Part shown: positions 33,270 through 41,655 of the stretch, piece after piece | Numbering within the stretch: position 1 is the stretch's first letter | How the letters are laid out: each line of letters starts with the position of its first letter | DNA from: CAZZIQ01 sp964654355 | Lineage (GTDB): Bacteria > Pseudomonadota > Gammaproteobacteria > GCF-002020875 | Reading direction: 5' to 3' | NCBI GenBank assembly: GCA_964654355.1 | Contig: CAZZIQ010000006.1 | Location: 1 to 48,374 of the forward strand | Length of the DNA stretch: 48,374 bases | Position numbers and translations under genes: made by a program | The notes under the pieces: generated by a model | What the model saw: only the letters and a program-made list of their open reading frames with translations | Database searches by the model: none | What the model was told of the DNA's origin: nothing

Positions 33270-34010
33270 TTGCGAACAGGTGTCATCTTTTTGTGTTGGT
33301 TGATGTTTGCATTTAATGCAATGGCGGATGAGTTAAGGATTGCGGTCGCGAGTAATTTTCAACAGGCTGCGCAGGAATTGGCGGACCAGTTTTCTCAGAA
33401 ACATGGACACACGCTGGTTTTGCTATCGGGTTCGACAGGAAAGCATTACGCGCAGATTAGAACTGGATTCCCAGTTGATGTGTTGCTAGCAGCGGACTCG
33501 GTGAGGCCAAAGCGATTGGAAGAAGAGGGGCGGGCCGTTATGGGTACGCGTCAGACTTATGCTTTGGGTGCATTGGTATTGTGGAGTGCTGATGTTGAAG
33601 CAGTTGATTCGGAGGGGGATGTGCTGCGTAATTTGCCCGCAGGGACATTCCTCGCAATCGCAAATCCTAAGCTCGCGCCCTATGGTTTAGCCGCACAGCA
33701 TGTTTTGCAAAAAATGAACCTGTGGGATGCGTATTCGGATCGTATTGTGATGGGTGAAAATATTGGTCAGGCATTTCATTTTGTGCAGAGTGGCGCGGCT
33801 CTCTTGGGATTGGTCGCGCGCTCACAAATGATGCAGATCAAGCCGGAGCGTGCGGGATCCAGTTGGTTGGTGCCACAGGGGTTGTATGAACCGATTGCGC
33901 AGCAGGCGGTGATTCTTCGCGACTCACCGACAGCGCGTGCATGGATGGCTTATCTTAATAGCTCGGAGGCCCATGAAATCATCGAGCGATACGGCTATGA
34001 CGTACCTTGA
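33270..34010 (+). CDS. modA: Molybdate ABC transporter substrate-binding protein ModA
   Basis: ModA (246 residues) is a periplasmic molybdate-binding protein with a signal peptide ending near NAMADEL. Conserved parts are RIAVASNFQQAAQEL, LSGSTGKHYAQI, FPVDVLLAADS and GENIGQAFHFVQSG. I choose TTG 33270, eight bases after AAGGAG; an open frame reaches 33162 but has no good site. It is first in modABC-mogA-hemerythrin-nnrS. Confidence 0.93.
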   Translation: MRTGVIFLCWLMFAFNAMADELRIAVASNFQQAAQELADQFSQKHGHTLVLLSGSTGKHYAQIRTGFPVDVLLAADSVRPKRLEEEGRAVMGTRQTYALGALVLWSADVEAVDSEGDVLRNLPAGTFLAIANPKLAPYGLAAQHVLQKMNLWDAYSDRIVMGENIGQAFHFVQSGAALLGLVARSQMMQIKPERAGSSWLVPQGLYEPIAQQAVILRDSPTARAWMAYLNSSEAHEIIERYGYDVP

Positions 34011-34034
34011 TTTTGTTTGAGTGAAGGAAGCAAA

Positions 34035-34706
34035 TTGACTGCTACCGATTGGTCGGCTTTTGTTCTAACGATTAAGCTTGCGGCGTTGACCACAGGCTTA
34101 CTATTGCTGCTAGGCACGCCATTGGCATGGTGGTTGGCAAGGACTCGGTCACATATGCGACCATGGATTGAAGCATTGGTGGCATTGCCATTGGTGTTGC
34201 CGCCGACTGTGCTGGGCTTTTATTTGTTGATCGCGTTAGGCCCTGAAGGTCCGATTGGTAGTGCAATCTCGTGGTTTGGGGGGCCATCCTTAGCTTTTAC
34301 CTTCACCGGCTTGGTGTTGGGTTCCATGGTTTATTCTTTGCCATTTGTCGTGCAACCTTTGCAAAGTGCTTTTTCCACGATTCCTAGCGGAGCACTGGAT
34401 GCTGCCGCGACACTGGGGGCTGCGCCTGCCGATTGTTTTCGGAGTGTGGCTTTGCCCTTGGCAAAAACAGGATTTTTAGTTGCCACGGTACTGGGGTTTG
34501 CGCACACGCTTGGTGAGTTTGGTGTGGTGCTAATGATTGGTGGCAACATTCCAGGTGAAACTCAGGTGCTATCGATTGCGATCTACGAGCATGTCGAAGG
34601 CCTTGAGTATGCTCAAGCGCATGGTTTGTCGCTTTCTCTATTGTTGTTTTCAATGGTATTGCTAGTGCCTTTATATGCGCGCCAACGTCGGCGGGGGCAT
34701 GGATGA
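34035..34706 (+). CDS. modB: Molybdate ABC transporter permease ModB
   Basis: A 223-residue membrane permease with five to six helices and the EAA-type ABC-contact loop in ALDAAATLGAAPADCFRSVALPLAKTGF. VLPPTVLGFYLLIALGPEGPIG is typical of ModB. The start TTG 34035 follows AAGGAAG at proper distance; a TTG at 34017 is also in frame. It overlaps modC by four bases. Confidence 0.93.
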   Translation: MTATDWSAFVLTIKLAALTTGLLLLLGTPLAWWLARTRSHMRPWIEALVALPLVLPPTVLGFYLLIALGPEGPIGSAISWFGGPSLAFTFTGLVLGSMVYSLPFVVQPLQSAFSTIPSGALDAAATLGAAPADCFRSVALPLAKTGFLVATVLGFAHTLGEFGVVLMIGGNIPGETQVLSIAIYEHVEGLEYAQAHGLSLSLLLFSMVLLVPLYARQRRRGHG

Positions 34707-35773
34707 GTCTGCGGCTGTCTTTGCGCTTGCAGCGCGGTGACTTTCGGCTGCACGTTGATACTACCTTGGCGTCAACCGGTGTGACCGGAATTATGGGTCC
34801 TTCCGGTTGCGGAAAAACAACTTTGTTACGAGCCCTTGCCGGTTTGGAATGCGTTCGCGGAGCCGTGATTCGTTTCAATGAGGCGGTTTGGCAGGACGCC
34901 CAGAAATTCGTGCCGACACATCGGCGTCGCATTGGTTATGTATTTCAGGATGCTTTCTTATTTCCACATTTGAATGTGGAGCGGAATCTTCGTTATGGCT
35001 ACGTGCGGGCTCCTGTTGCGCAGCGGCAAATGGACCTAGATCGCGTTATTGCTCTGTTCGATTTGCAAGCCTTATTGCCGCGAACTGTGGGTACGCTGTC
35101 GGGTGGGGAACGTCAGCGCGTAGCGATGGCTCGGGCATTGGCGAGTAGTCCACAACTGTTGTTGCTGGATGAACCCTTGTCGGCGCTGGATGCGGCACGT
35201 CGACGTGAGATCCTGCCATTTTTGGCGCGTCTGCGTGACGAGTTAGCGATCCCGATGTTGTATGTCAGTCATGCACGCGATGAACATGCCCAGCTTGCCG
35301 ATCAGTTGTTGTTATTGGAGGCGGGTGAGGTTGTAGCGCTGGACACGATTCATGCTGCATTTGCACGTACCGACCTAGCATTGGCGCATGACCCCGAGGC
35401 GGGAGCTTTGGTAGATGCGGTCGCTGTGCATACGGATCCCGAATTCGGTTTAATGCGGTTGCAGTTTCCGGGAGGTGAACTGCAAGTCGCGGCGGAAAAG
35501 CTGCAGATAGGTCAGCAGGTACGGTTGCGCATTGCTGCGCGTGATATCAGTCTGACGCTGCAGGCACAGCATGGCACCAGTATTCTTAACAGCTTTCCGG
35601 TGCGGATTGAACAATTGGTTGCTTCTGGTTCGGCACAGATGCTGGTGCGGATTCGTACTGCGGAAGAAATTCCTTTGTTGAGTCGAATTACGCGCAAGTC
35701 AGCATATGAGCTTGGCTTGCATGAGGGGCAATCTTTGTATGCGCAGGTCAAGAGTGTGGCTTTGTTGGGATGA
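34703..35773 (+). CDS. modC: Molybdate ABC transporter ATP-binding protein ModC
   Basis: ModC (356 residues) shows Walker A (GPSGCGKTT, near 32-40), the ABC signature LSGGERQRVAMARAL and Walker B LLLLDEPLSALD. The C-terminal 70 residues form a TOBE/MOP domain that senses molybdate. It overlaps modB and lies 48 bases before mogA. Confidence 0.94.
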   Translation: MSLRLSLRLQRGDFRLHVDTTLASTGVTGIMGPSGCGKTTLLRALAGLECVRGAVIRFNEAVWQDAQKFVPTHRRRIGYVFQDAFLFPHLNVERNLRYGYVRAPVAQRQMDLDRVIALFDLQALLPRTVGTLSGGERQRVAMARALASSPQLLLLDEPLSALDAARRREILPFLARLRDELAIPMLYVSHARDEHAQLADQLLLLEAGEVVALDTIHAAFARTDLALAHDPEAGALVDAVAVHTDPEFGLMRLQFPGGELQVAAEKLQIGQQVRLRIAARDISLTLQAQHGTSILNSFPVRIEQLVASGSAQMLVRIRTAEEIPLLSRITRKSAYELGLHEGQSLYAQVKSVALLG

Positions 35774-35821
35774 TCGCTTTTGAGAGGCTGTTCAAGGGTT
35801 TTTCATGATGGGAGTTTTGGA

Positions 35822-36361
35822 ATGTGTGAATCGTTTTTGCGTGTTGGACTAGTCACTGTTTCTGATCGTGCTTCGAGGGGGGTATACGAAGATCAGGGCG
35901 GTCCAGCGCTGCGCGACTGGTTCGAGCACGCCCTGGCGACTCCGTGGGAGATGGTGCAGCGGGTGATTCCCGATGAGCGTGTCGAGATCGAGCGTACCTT
36001 GCGGGAGCTGTGCGATGTCGAGGGGTGTGCGCTGGTAGTGACAACGGGGGGGACGGGGCCCGCACCGCGCGATGTGACGCCGGATGCAACTGAAGCGGTG
36101 TGTGAGCGTATGTTGCCTGGTTTCGGTGAGCGCATGCGTCAAATTTCATTGAAGTATGTGCCGACCGCGATTCTTTCGCGGCAAATTGCGGGGATTCGTG
36201 GAACCAGTTTGCTCGTCAATCTCCCGGGTAGGCCTTCATCGATTTCAGAAACCCTAGACGAATTGTTTGTTTCTATCCCTTATTGCATTGAGCTTATGGG
36301 TGGACCCTATATTGAAACTCATCCAGAGGTGGTAGTCGCATTCCGTCCCAAGTCAAAGTAG
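35822..36361 (+). CDS. mog: Molybdopterin adenylyltransferase MogA
   Basis: A 179-residue MogA-type protein. Signatures are RVGLVTVSDRASRGVYEDQGGPAL near the start, VVTTGGTGPAPRDVTPDAT and NLPGRPSSI. It activates molybdopterin with ATP before MoeA inserts Mo. The ATG 35822 follows GGGAG (35810-35814). It is the second paralogue of this fold in the window, after MoaB. Location in the mod operon links it to molybdate supply. Confidence 0.92.
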   Translation: MCESFLRVGLVTVSDRASRGVYEDQGGPALRDWFEHALATPWEMVQRVIPDERVEIERTLRELCDVEGCALVVTTGGTGPAPRDVTPDATEAVCERMLPGFGERMRQISLKYVPTAILSRQIAGIRGTSLLVNLPGRPSSISETLDELFVSIPYCIELMGGPYIETHPEVVVAFRPKSK

Positions 36362-36377
36362 CTACCATGGATCGTTC

Positions 36378-36773
36378 ATGAGCGAACGTCCTCCATTTCT
36401 GCGCGATCTTTCGAGTGATCATCATCAGGGCTTGGTGTTGGCGCGGCATGCCCGGCAGGCGGCGTTGCAGGATGCGTCGGAGCAGGCGCAGATGTGGCAG
36501 GAGGTTTGTCGGTCTTTTGCGCGGGAATTAGAGCCACATTTTCAGGCTGAGGAATTGCATCTGTTTCCGGCCTTGCGTACAGCGGGCGAGGATGTGTTGG
36601 TGGGGCGGGCGCTACGCGAGCATGCTGCGTTGCGCGCCCTAGTTGCAGAACCTGCGATACCATCGTTGCAGGCCTTTGCTGATTTGTTGATGGCGCATAT
36701 TCGCTTTGAAGAGCGTGAGATGTTTACGCGTGCGATTCAGTTGCTTGAGCGGGGCGTATTGATTTTGCCGTAG
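36378..36773 (+). CDS. Hemerythrin-like HHE-domain protein
   Basis: The 131-residue four-helix protein has the HHE pattern: SSDHHQGLVLARH (residues 13-25), a middle LEPHFQAEELHLFP, LREHAALRAL and C-terminal MAHIRFEEREMF. These supply the His and Glu ligands of a di-iron site. Members bind O2 or NO, or help repair iron-sulfur clusters. Position between mogA and nnrS suggests NO protection. It starts 16 bases after mogA. Confidence 0.87.
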   Translation: MSERPPFLRDLSSDHHQGLVLARHARQAALQDASEQAQMWQEVCRSFARELEPHFQAEELHLFPALRTAGEDVLVGRALREHAALRALVAEPAIPSLQAFADLLMAHIRFEEREMFTRAIQLLERGVLILP

Positions 36774-36833
36774 CGCAAATAATTTAGATAAAAGATCTGG
36801 CCGCAGAACTTAAAACTTTTTCGGAGTAAAACA

Positions 36834-38048
36834 ATGGCACAAATCTTCTTGCAGATTGAAGATCGTTCTGGGTCACGTTCAGGTTTTGCCTTGTTTGAAT
36901 ACGGCTTTCGGTCTTTTTTTCTTGCGGCCGCGATTTTTGCTGTTTTTTCGGTGTTGCTGTGGATGGGGATGCTTGTATTTTCTCTGCCGCTACTGGATGA
37001 CCCGCTGAGCAATCTGCATTGGCATGCGCATGAAATGATTTATGGGTTCACCATGGCGATCATCGCTGGGTTCTTATTAACAGCGGTTTCAAACTGGACT
37101 GGCGTTGCTGGTTTTCGCGGTGTGGGATTGGCTGTGCTGACGCTCTGTTGGTTGTTGGCGCGACTCGCTTTGTTGCTTCCCGCGCTGTGGAGTGTTGCTT
37201 TTGCGGCAGTGTTTGACACCTTGTTTTTGCTTGGTCTGATCATGGCGTTCTCGCGACCAGTGTTTCACGTGAGGCAATGGAAGCAAATAGGACTGTTGTC
37301 CAAGCTTCTGCTGATTTTGCTGACCAATCTGTTGTTTTATGCCGGAGTCTTCGGCGGCGTAGAGCAGGGTATTGAGTGGGGAATTTATGGTGGTTTATAT
37401 GTGGTTCTGGGGCTATTGTTCGCAATGGTACGTCGGGTAATGCCGTTCTTTATTCAGAATGGCGTGAAGGAAAGCTTCAAGGCGCGGAATTGGTTGTGGT
37501 TGGATATGGCTAGCATGACGCTATTCCTAGTATGGGCAATACTGGATGTTTTTTTTGCGGATTACCGTGATGTGATTGCGGGTCTATCGGTGGCGCTGGT
37601 ATTCATTCATTTGTTGCGTGTGCAGGGTTGGTACACGCCGGGCCTCTGGCGGGCGCCATTGTTGTGGTCGTTGCTGCTTGGTTATCTATTTTTGATTGCG
37701 GGTTTTGCATTGAAGGCTGCAGCAATTTGGTTGGGCAGTTCGGAGATGGCGGTGTTGCATGCTTTCGCTTTTGGTGGTGTTGGCTTGATTGGGTTGGGCA
37801 TGATGGCGCGCGTGGTGCTAGGGCATACTGGGCGAAATGTGTTTGAACCCCCCAAGATTGTTGGGCCAATGCTGGCGATTTTGGCGCTGGGTGCAATTGT
37901 GCGAGTCTTCTTGCCTTTGTTCGATGTTCAGCATTACCTGTGGTGGATGGGCTTATCGCAGGTGTTGTGGGTTGCGGCGTTTGTCGTTTTCCTTTGGGTT
38001 TATGCCCCGATGCTGATCCGCCCGCGCATTGACGGTAAGCCAGGCTGA
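36834..38048 (+). CDS. nnrS: NnrS family haem-copper membrane protein
   Basis: The 404-residue protein has about twelve helices and family signatures FEYGFRSFFLAAAIFAVF, HWHAHEMIYGFTMAIIAGFLLTAVSNWTG, and GVGLIGLGMMARVVLGHTGR. NnrS proteins contain haem and copper and reduce harm from nitric oxide, mainly by protecting metal pools. The ATG 36834 follows CGGAG. It ends the mod-led operon and is convergent with feoB. Confidence 0.92.
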   Translation: MAQIFLQIEDRSGSRSGFALFEYGFRSFFLAAAIFAVFSVLLWMGMLVFSLPLLDDPLSNLHWHAHEMIYGFTMAIIAGFLLTAVSNWTGVAGFRGVGLAVLTLCWLLARLALLLPALWSVAFAAVFDTLFLLGLIMAFSRPVFHVRQWKQIGLLSKLLLILLTNLLFYAGVFGGVEQGIEWGIYGGLYVVLGLLFAMVRRVMPFFIQNGVKESFKARNWLWLDMASMTLFLVWAILDVFFADYRDVIAGLSVALVFIHLLRVQGWYTPGLWRAPLLWSLLLGYLFLIAGFALKAAAIWLGSSEMAVLHAFAFGGVGLIGLGMMARVVLGHTGRNVFEPPKIVGPMLAILALGAIVRVFLPLFDVQHYLWWMGLSQVLWVAAFVVFLWVYAPMLIRPRIDGKPG

Positions 38049-38074
38049 GTGGTGTTGCTCGAATTTTATTATCG

Positions 38075-39856
38075 TTAAAGTGTTGCCAATTGATAGAATG
38101 AAAAGGCTAGGGTCCAGGCGACTAGTAGTGACCAGGTTGTGGTCAATGCAGCAAATCCGAGGCTGCGCGCTTCATGCCGAATGGCGGCAATCGTTGCGAG
38201 ACAGGGCGTATAGAGCAGTGTAAATAGCATGAAACTATATGCTTCTTGCCAGCCCATTTGTTGTGCCAACAGGCCGCTCAGTTCCTCTGGGCCTGCGCCG
38301 TAGATCACCGCCAGCGCGCCAATCACAATTTCTTTGGCGACAAAGCCAAACAAGAGTGCAATCGAAAGTAGAGCGCTAATGCCTAGCGGTTCAAATAACG
38401 GGCTGGTTAGCGTTGCCAGTTGCCCGGCCCATGTTTCGGCACTGGCTGGGGTTGCATCGAAGGGCATGTGTGTCAGGAGCCAAACCAGAGCGACGCCGAT
38501 CACAATGAAGCCGCCGGCGCTGCGCAGGAATTGTGCGGCTTCACGTAGTGCACGCAATAGTAGATAGCGCAGAGTGGGGCGACGGTAGGGGGGCATTTCC
38601 ATCACGAGCGGTTCTTGTTCGCCCGCCTTGCCGCGCCAGATCCAGGCGGAGGCGAAGGCAATAACAAAGGATAATAGGTAGAGTGAAAACAATGCCCAGG
38701 GTGCGGCGCTGGGTGAGAACACGGCAGTGGTGAAGAATAGAAAAACCTGCAGGCGTGCCGAGCATAGTGAAAATGGGATCACCAGCATCGCCAAGCGGCG
38801 TTGCCCGGGGTTGCGTAGCACGCGTGTACCTATGATGGCAGGTACATTGCAGCCGAAGCCGAGAATTTGCATGACAAAGGCACGTCCATCCAGACCCATG
38901 CGGGACATCACGGTGTCCATCAGGAAAGCGGCGCGTGAGAGATAGCCGCTGTCTTCCACGGCACTCATTACTAGATAGAACACTAAGATGATGGGATAGA
39001 AAGTGGCGACCGTGCCGATGCCGTCATACAGCCCATCGAGTAAAAAACTCGATAGCATTGTTGGCAAGGAGACTAGAGAAGGTTCAAGCCACTGTGTCTT
39101 GAGCATTTCAAGCGCTTCGGCCAAAAGATTCTGTAGTGGTGAGCCGACGCCATAAACGATCTGGAATAATCCAAGCAGGATTAGAAAGAACGCGGGCAGG
39201 CCAAGCCAAGGATGTAACAGCCAGTGATCTGCATGGTCACTGTATGTTACGGGGGCAGTTTCTGGGACGCGCAGTACTTGCTGCAGAATTTCGGCACTCT
39301 CGTGTTCGATTTGATCGTCTTCCTGTAGTGCATCTTGTTCCGCAGTTTGTGGCTCTGGGTTTTGTTGTAGGATTTTTTCTAGTGCTTGTAGTAGTGAGGC
39401 CATGCCTTGACCATACTTTGCGCTGATCAAACAAACAGGCGCTTGTAAGCGCTGTTCCAAGGCTGTGCGATCGACAAAGACCTGCCGCTGTGTGGCCTCA
39501 TCTGCCATATTGAGCGCAACCATTAGGGGTAATCGTAGGCGCTGTAGTTGCAATACAAGGCCTAATTGGCGATCCAGTTGGCTGGCATTGAGGACGACAA
39601 TGAGTGCATGCACGGCCTGTTGTTCGAGAAAGTGCCGAGCAACCTGTTCGTCTTCGGAGAATCCGTGCAGGTTATGCATACCGGGCAGGTCCACCAGTTC
39701 AATCATGCGCGCACCAATGAGCGCCGGTGCGGATTCCAATTCAACCGTAATTCCTGGCCAGTTGCCGACGCGTGCGCGCGCTCCCGATAGACGATTAAAC
39801 AAGGTGGACTTGCCGGTGTTCGGCATGCCCAGCAGCGCAACACGAGATTTGTTCAT
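38075..39856 (-). CDS. feoB: Ferrous iron transporter FeoB
   Basis: FeoB (593 residues) has an N-terminal G domain with G1 GMPNTGKS (10-17), G3 DLPG (56-59), G4 NMAD (116-119) and G5 SAKYG, followed by the membrane part with two gate repeats (IILVFYLVMSAVEDSGYLSRAAFLMD and GFVAKEIVIGAL). It is shorter than the 770-residue E. coli form, mostly because the C-terminal soluble tail is missing; many short FeoB are like this. It overlaps feoA by four bases. No feoC is present. It would supply Fe(II) for the iron-sulfur and haem enzymes here. Confidence 0.94.
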   Translation of the reverse strand: MNKSRVALLGMPNTGKSTLFNRLSGARARVGNWPGITVELESAPALIGARMIELVDLPGMHNLHGFSEDEQVARHFLEQQAVHALIVVLNASQLDRQLGLVLQLQRLRLPLMVALNMADEATQRQVFVDRTALEQRLQAPVCLISAKYGQGMASLLQALEKILQQNPEPQTAEQDALQEDDQIEHESAEILQQVLRVPETAPVTYSDHADHWLLHPWLGLPAFFLILLGLFQIVYGVGSPLQNLLAEALEMLKTQWLEPSLVSLPTMLSSFLLDGLYDGIGTVATFYPIILVFYLVMSAVEDSGYLSRAAFLMDTVMSRMGLDGRAFVMQILGFGCNVPAIIGTRVLRNPGQRRLAMLVIPFSLCSARLQVFLFFTTAVFSPSAAPWALFSLYLLSFVIAFASAWIWRGKAGEQEPLVMEMPPYRRPTLRYLLLRALREAAQFLRSAGGFIVIGVALVWLLTHMPFDATPASAETWAGQLATLTSPLFEPLGISALLSIALLFGFVAKEIVIGALAVIYGAGPEELSGLLAQQMGWQEAYSFMLFTLLYTPCLATIAAIRHEARSLGFAALTTTWSLLVAWTLAFSFYQLATL

Positions 39857-40107
39857 GACGAGCTAGGTTTGATGCAGACTTGGATATTGCGGGCTTCGCT
39901 GCGCCGTAGAATGCTGTCCGTTTGACCAGCACGAATTTGCAAGGGGCCAGAAAAAGCAGCGCTACGAATCACGCGAACCTGTTGGCCAGGACGAATTCCT
40001 AGAGCGTGGAGACGTGCATTGGTTTCCTTGCCGCCTAGGAGTTGGCACACCGTGGCGGAAAGGCCGACGTTAAGTTGAGCAAGAGAGATGAGTTCGGGGG
40101 CGATCAT
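39853..40107 (-). CDS. feoA: Ferrous iron transport protein FeoA
   Basis: The 84-residue SH3-like protein has the FeoA pattern LLGGKETNARLHALGIRPGQQVRVI. It modulates FeoB. It shares a four-base overlap with feoB. An AT-rich, Fur-like element lies upstream at 40153-40177. Confidence 0.92.
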   Translation of the reverse strand: MIAPELISLAQLNVGLSATVCQLLGGKETNARLHALGIRPGQQVRVIRSAAFSGPLQIRAGQTDSILRRSEARNIQVCIKPSSS

Positions 40108-40152
40108 GCAAACTTCCCGGAAAACAGTACGAACACGGACTCTAGATCAATT

Positions 40153-40177
40153 AAGAATAATTCTCAAATAAATTCTT
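40153..40177 (-). promoter_or_regulatory. Candidate Fur box upstream of feoAB
   Basis: The stretch contains the 11-base palindrome AGAATAATTCT (40154-40164) continuing into CAAAT and a second ATTCTT (40172-40177). The part AATAATTCTCA resembles many Fur sites. It lies 46 to 70 bases upstream of the feoA start, where an operator would be expected. The match is partial and AT-rich sequence can mislead. Confidence 0.4.
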
Positions 40178-40195
40178 GCGGGTACACCTTTTTAG

Positions 40196-40957
40196 TTAGG
40201 CGTGGTTGCGACAGCAGCTACAGCTTGGGTCTGCTTGGAGATTCAGCGATCGCCATTGATTGTGGCGACCATCGTAGATCTGGAGGCTGGCGTTGCTATT
40301 GCCGAGGCCGAGCAAAATCTTCAGCGCTTCCACCGCCTGTAGGCTGCCAATGACACCAACGATTGGAGCGAGTACACCATTGCGGCTGCATGTTTGCTCC
40401 GTCTCTGCACCCTCTGGAAACAGGCATTGATAACAGGGGGCTGGATTGAGGTCAGCACGGAATACCATCAACTGGCCCTCCATGCGGATTGCAGCGCCGG
40501 CTACCAGTGGCTTGCGTAAGGCAACGCAGGCAGCATTGACGGCGAAGCGCGTAACGAAGTTGTCGGAGCAATCCAGTACGATATCCGCGCGGGCTATCGC
40601 TGCGGCTAGTGCATTTGAATCTAGTTGGCCATTTAAAGTATGGAGCGTGCAATCGGGATTGAGTGCGTGGAGTGTGGCGGCTGCAGAATCAACTTTGGTG
40701 CGACCGATGTCTGCGGTGCTGTGTACGATCTGGCGCTGCAGGTTGCTCAAATCCACCGTATCGAAATCATTCAGACTTAGGGCGCCGACCCCGGCTGCTG
40801 CTAGGTACATTGCGGCGGGGGAGCCGAGGCCACCGAGACCAATAATCAGTGCGTGGGCGTGCTGGAGGCGCTCTTGGCCTTCCGCTCCGACTTCGGGCAA
40901 TAGAATTTGTCGGCTATAGCGCAGGAGCACATCATCGCTGGAGAGATCACGATTCAT
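40196..40957 (-). CDS. moeB: Molybdopterin-synthase adenylyltransferase MoeB (ThiF/HesA family)
   Basis: The 253-residue E1-like enzyme has RYSRQILLPEVG near the start, the ATP-binding ALIIGLGGLGSPAAMYLAAAGVG, DFDTVDLSNLQRQI, LDCSDNFVTRF and the zinc cysteines CYQC and CSCC. It adenylates the MoaD Gly-Gly end. ThiF is close in sequence, but the molybdenum setting and MoaD in the window favour MoeB. It lies 88 bases before feoA on the same strand and may be cotranscribed. Confidence 0.88.
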   Translation of the reverse strand: MNRDLSSDDVLLRYSRQILLPEVGAEGQERLQHAHALIIGLGGLGSPAAMYLAAAGVGALSLNDFDTVDLSNLQRQIVHSTADIGRTKVDSAAATLHALNPDCTLHTLNGQLDSNALAAAIARADIVLDCSDNFVTRFAVNAACVALRKPLVAGAAIRMEGQLMVFRADLNPAPCYQCLFPEGAETEQTCSRNGVLAPIVGVIGSLQAVEALKILLGLGNSNASLQIYDGRHNQWRSLNLQADPSCSCCRNHA

Positions 40958-41113
40958 GTGTGAACTGTAGCAGTAACCCTTTGTCAGGCAAGACGATTTT
41001 TATGACAGGAGTGCTGTCTCAAGTTGCCAGAGTGGTCTGTGCGGAGTAACGCTTGATTCATGCCGAGTTAGAGAGGATTAGGAACTTTTCCGTAGTTGAT
41101 GGTCGTAGCTCTA

Positions 41114-41142
41114 TTGACGATTTGTCAGTTGTGGAGTTAAAA
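41114..41142 (+). promoter_or_regulatory. Possible sigma-70 promoter of the copper cassette
   Basis: TTGACG (41114-41119) and TTAAAA (41137-41142) are spaced by 17 bases, giving a plausible -35/-10 pair about 40 bases before the first gene. I see no clear CueR or CopR operator, so metal control is unproven. The rest of the 203-base gap after moeB shows no gene. Confidence 0.35.
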
Positions 41143-41160
41143 AACATCTCGTGAAATCAC

Positions 41161-41562
41161 TTGGAAAAAAAGAGTGTAATTGTGTGGCTGGCGGTTTTGA
41201 TGGCCGTTCTGCCCGTGCGCGTGAGCTTTTCCATGCAGCAGGAGGCCCCTCTCTCTGGGGTTACTGCTGCAGCTTCCGTGCCCTCGCATCTTCATGGCGA
41301 CATGCACATGGATCCTCTAGATGGGGCAGCTTTTCAGGCTGTTTCGGGCGTAATGATTCACCAAGGGCATACGGGTTCCGGCGATGACACTTCGCAGTCA
41401 CACGGCTCTCATGCGGCGGGACATTGTGCGACCTGTTTTGTTGCTTTCTTTGATGCGCCTTCTTTTGTTTTGGGCTCTAATTCCTCGACTGTGCGGATAA
41501 GCATATCTATGCCGCTTGTTGATGCACAGTTGCCAAATCTTTTCCGTCCTCCTCGATCTTAA
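41161..41562 (+). CDS. Small exported His/Met-containing protein, DUF2946-like
   Basis: The 133-residue product has a hydrophobic signal (VIVWLAVLMAVLPVRV), a His/Met-containing middle (HLHGDMHMD, HQGHTGSGDD) and a late CATC pair followed by an end in RPPRS. A cysteine pair and a C-terminal PPR are features of DUF2946 proteins found near copper resistance genes. The start is unclear: TTG 41161 or GTG 41182, the latter with AAAGAG upstream. It precedes copA, so a periplasmic copper-binding role is likely but inferred. Confidence 0.6.
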   Translation: MEKKSVIVWLAVLMAVLPVRVSFSMQQEAPLSGVTAAASVPSHLHGDMHMDPLDGAAFQAVSGVMIHQGHTGSGDDTSQSHGSHAAGHCATCFVAFFDAPSFVLGSNSSTVRISISMPLVDAQLPNLFRPPRS

Positions 41563-41622
41563 TTTGCAGTGAGACCCGCCGGCCGGGCTCTTGGGCTTCT
41601 TCCTAGCCATGGGAGGAGATTG

Positions 41623-41639
41623 CTGCACGCCCTGTGCAG
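41623..41639 (+). other. Small hairpin in front of the copA ribosome site
   Basis: CTGCAC (41623-41628) and GTGCAG (41634-41639) form a perfect six-base stem with a five-base loop. It ends seven bases before the ribosome site GAGGAG. A second imperfect hairpin (GAG-A-CCCG / CGGG-CTC) is at about 41570-41590. They may tune translation of copA relative to the gene before it. Confidence 0.35.
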
Positions 41640-41655
41640 TTGATGAGGAGAATTC

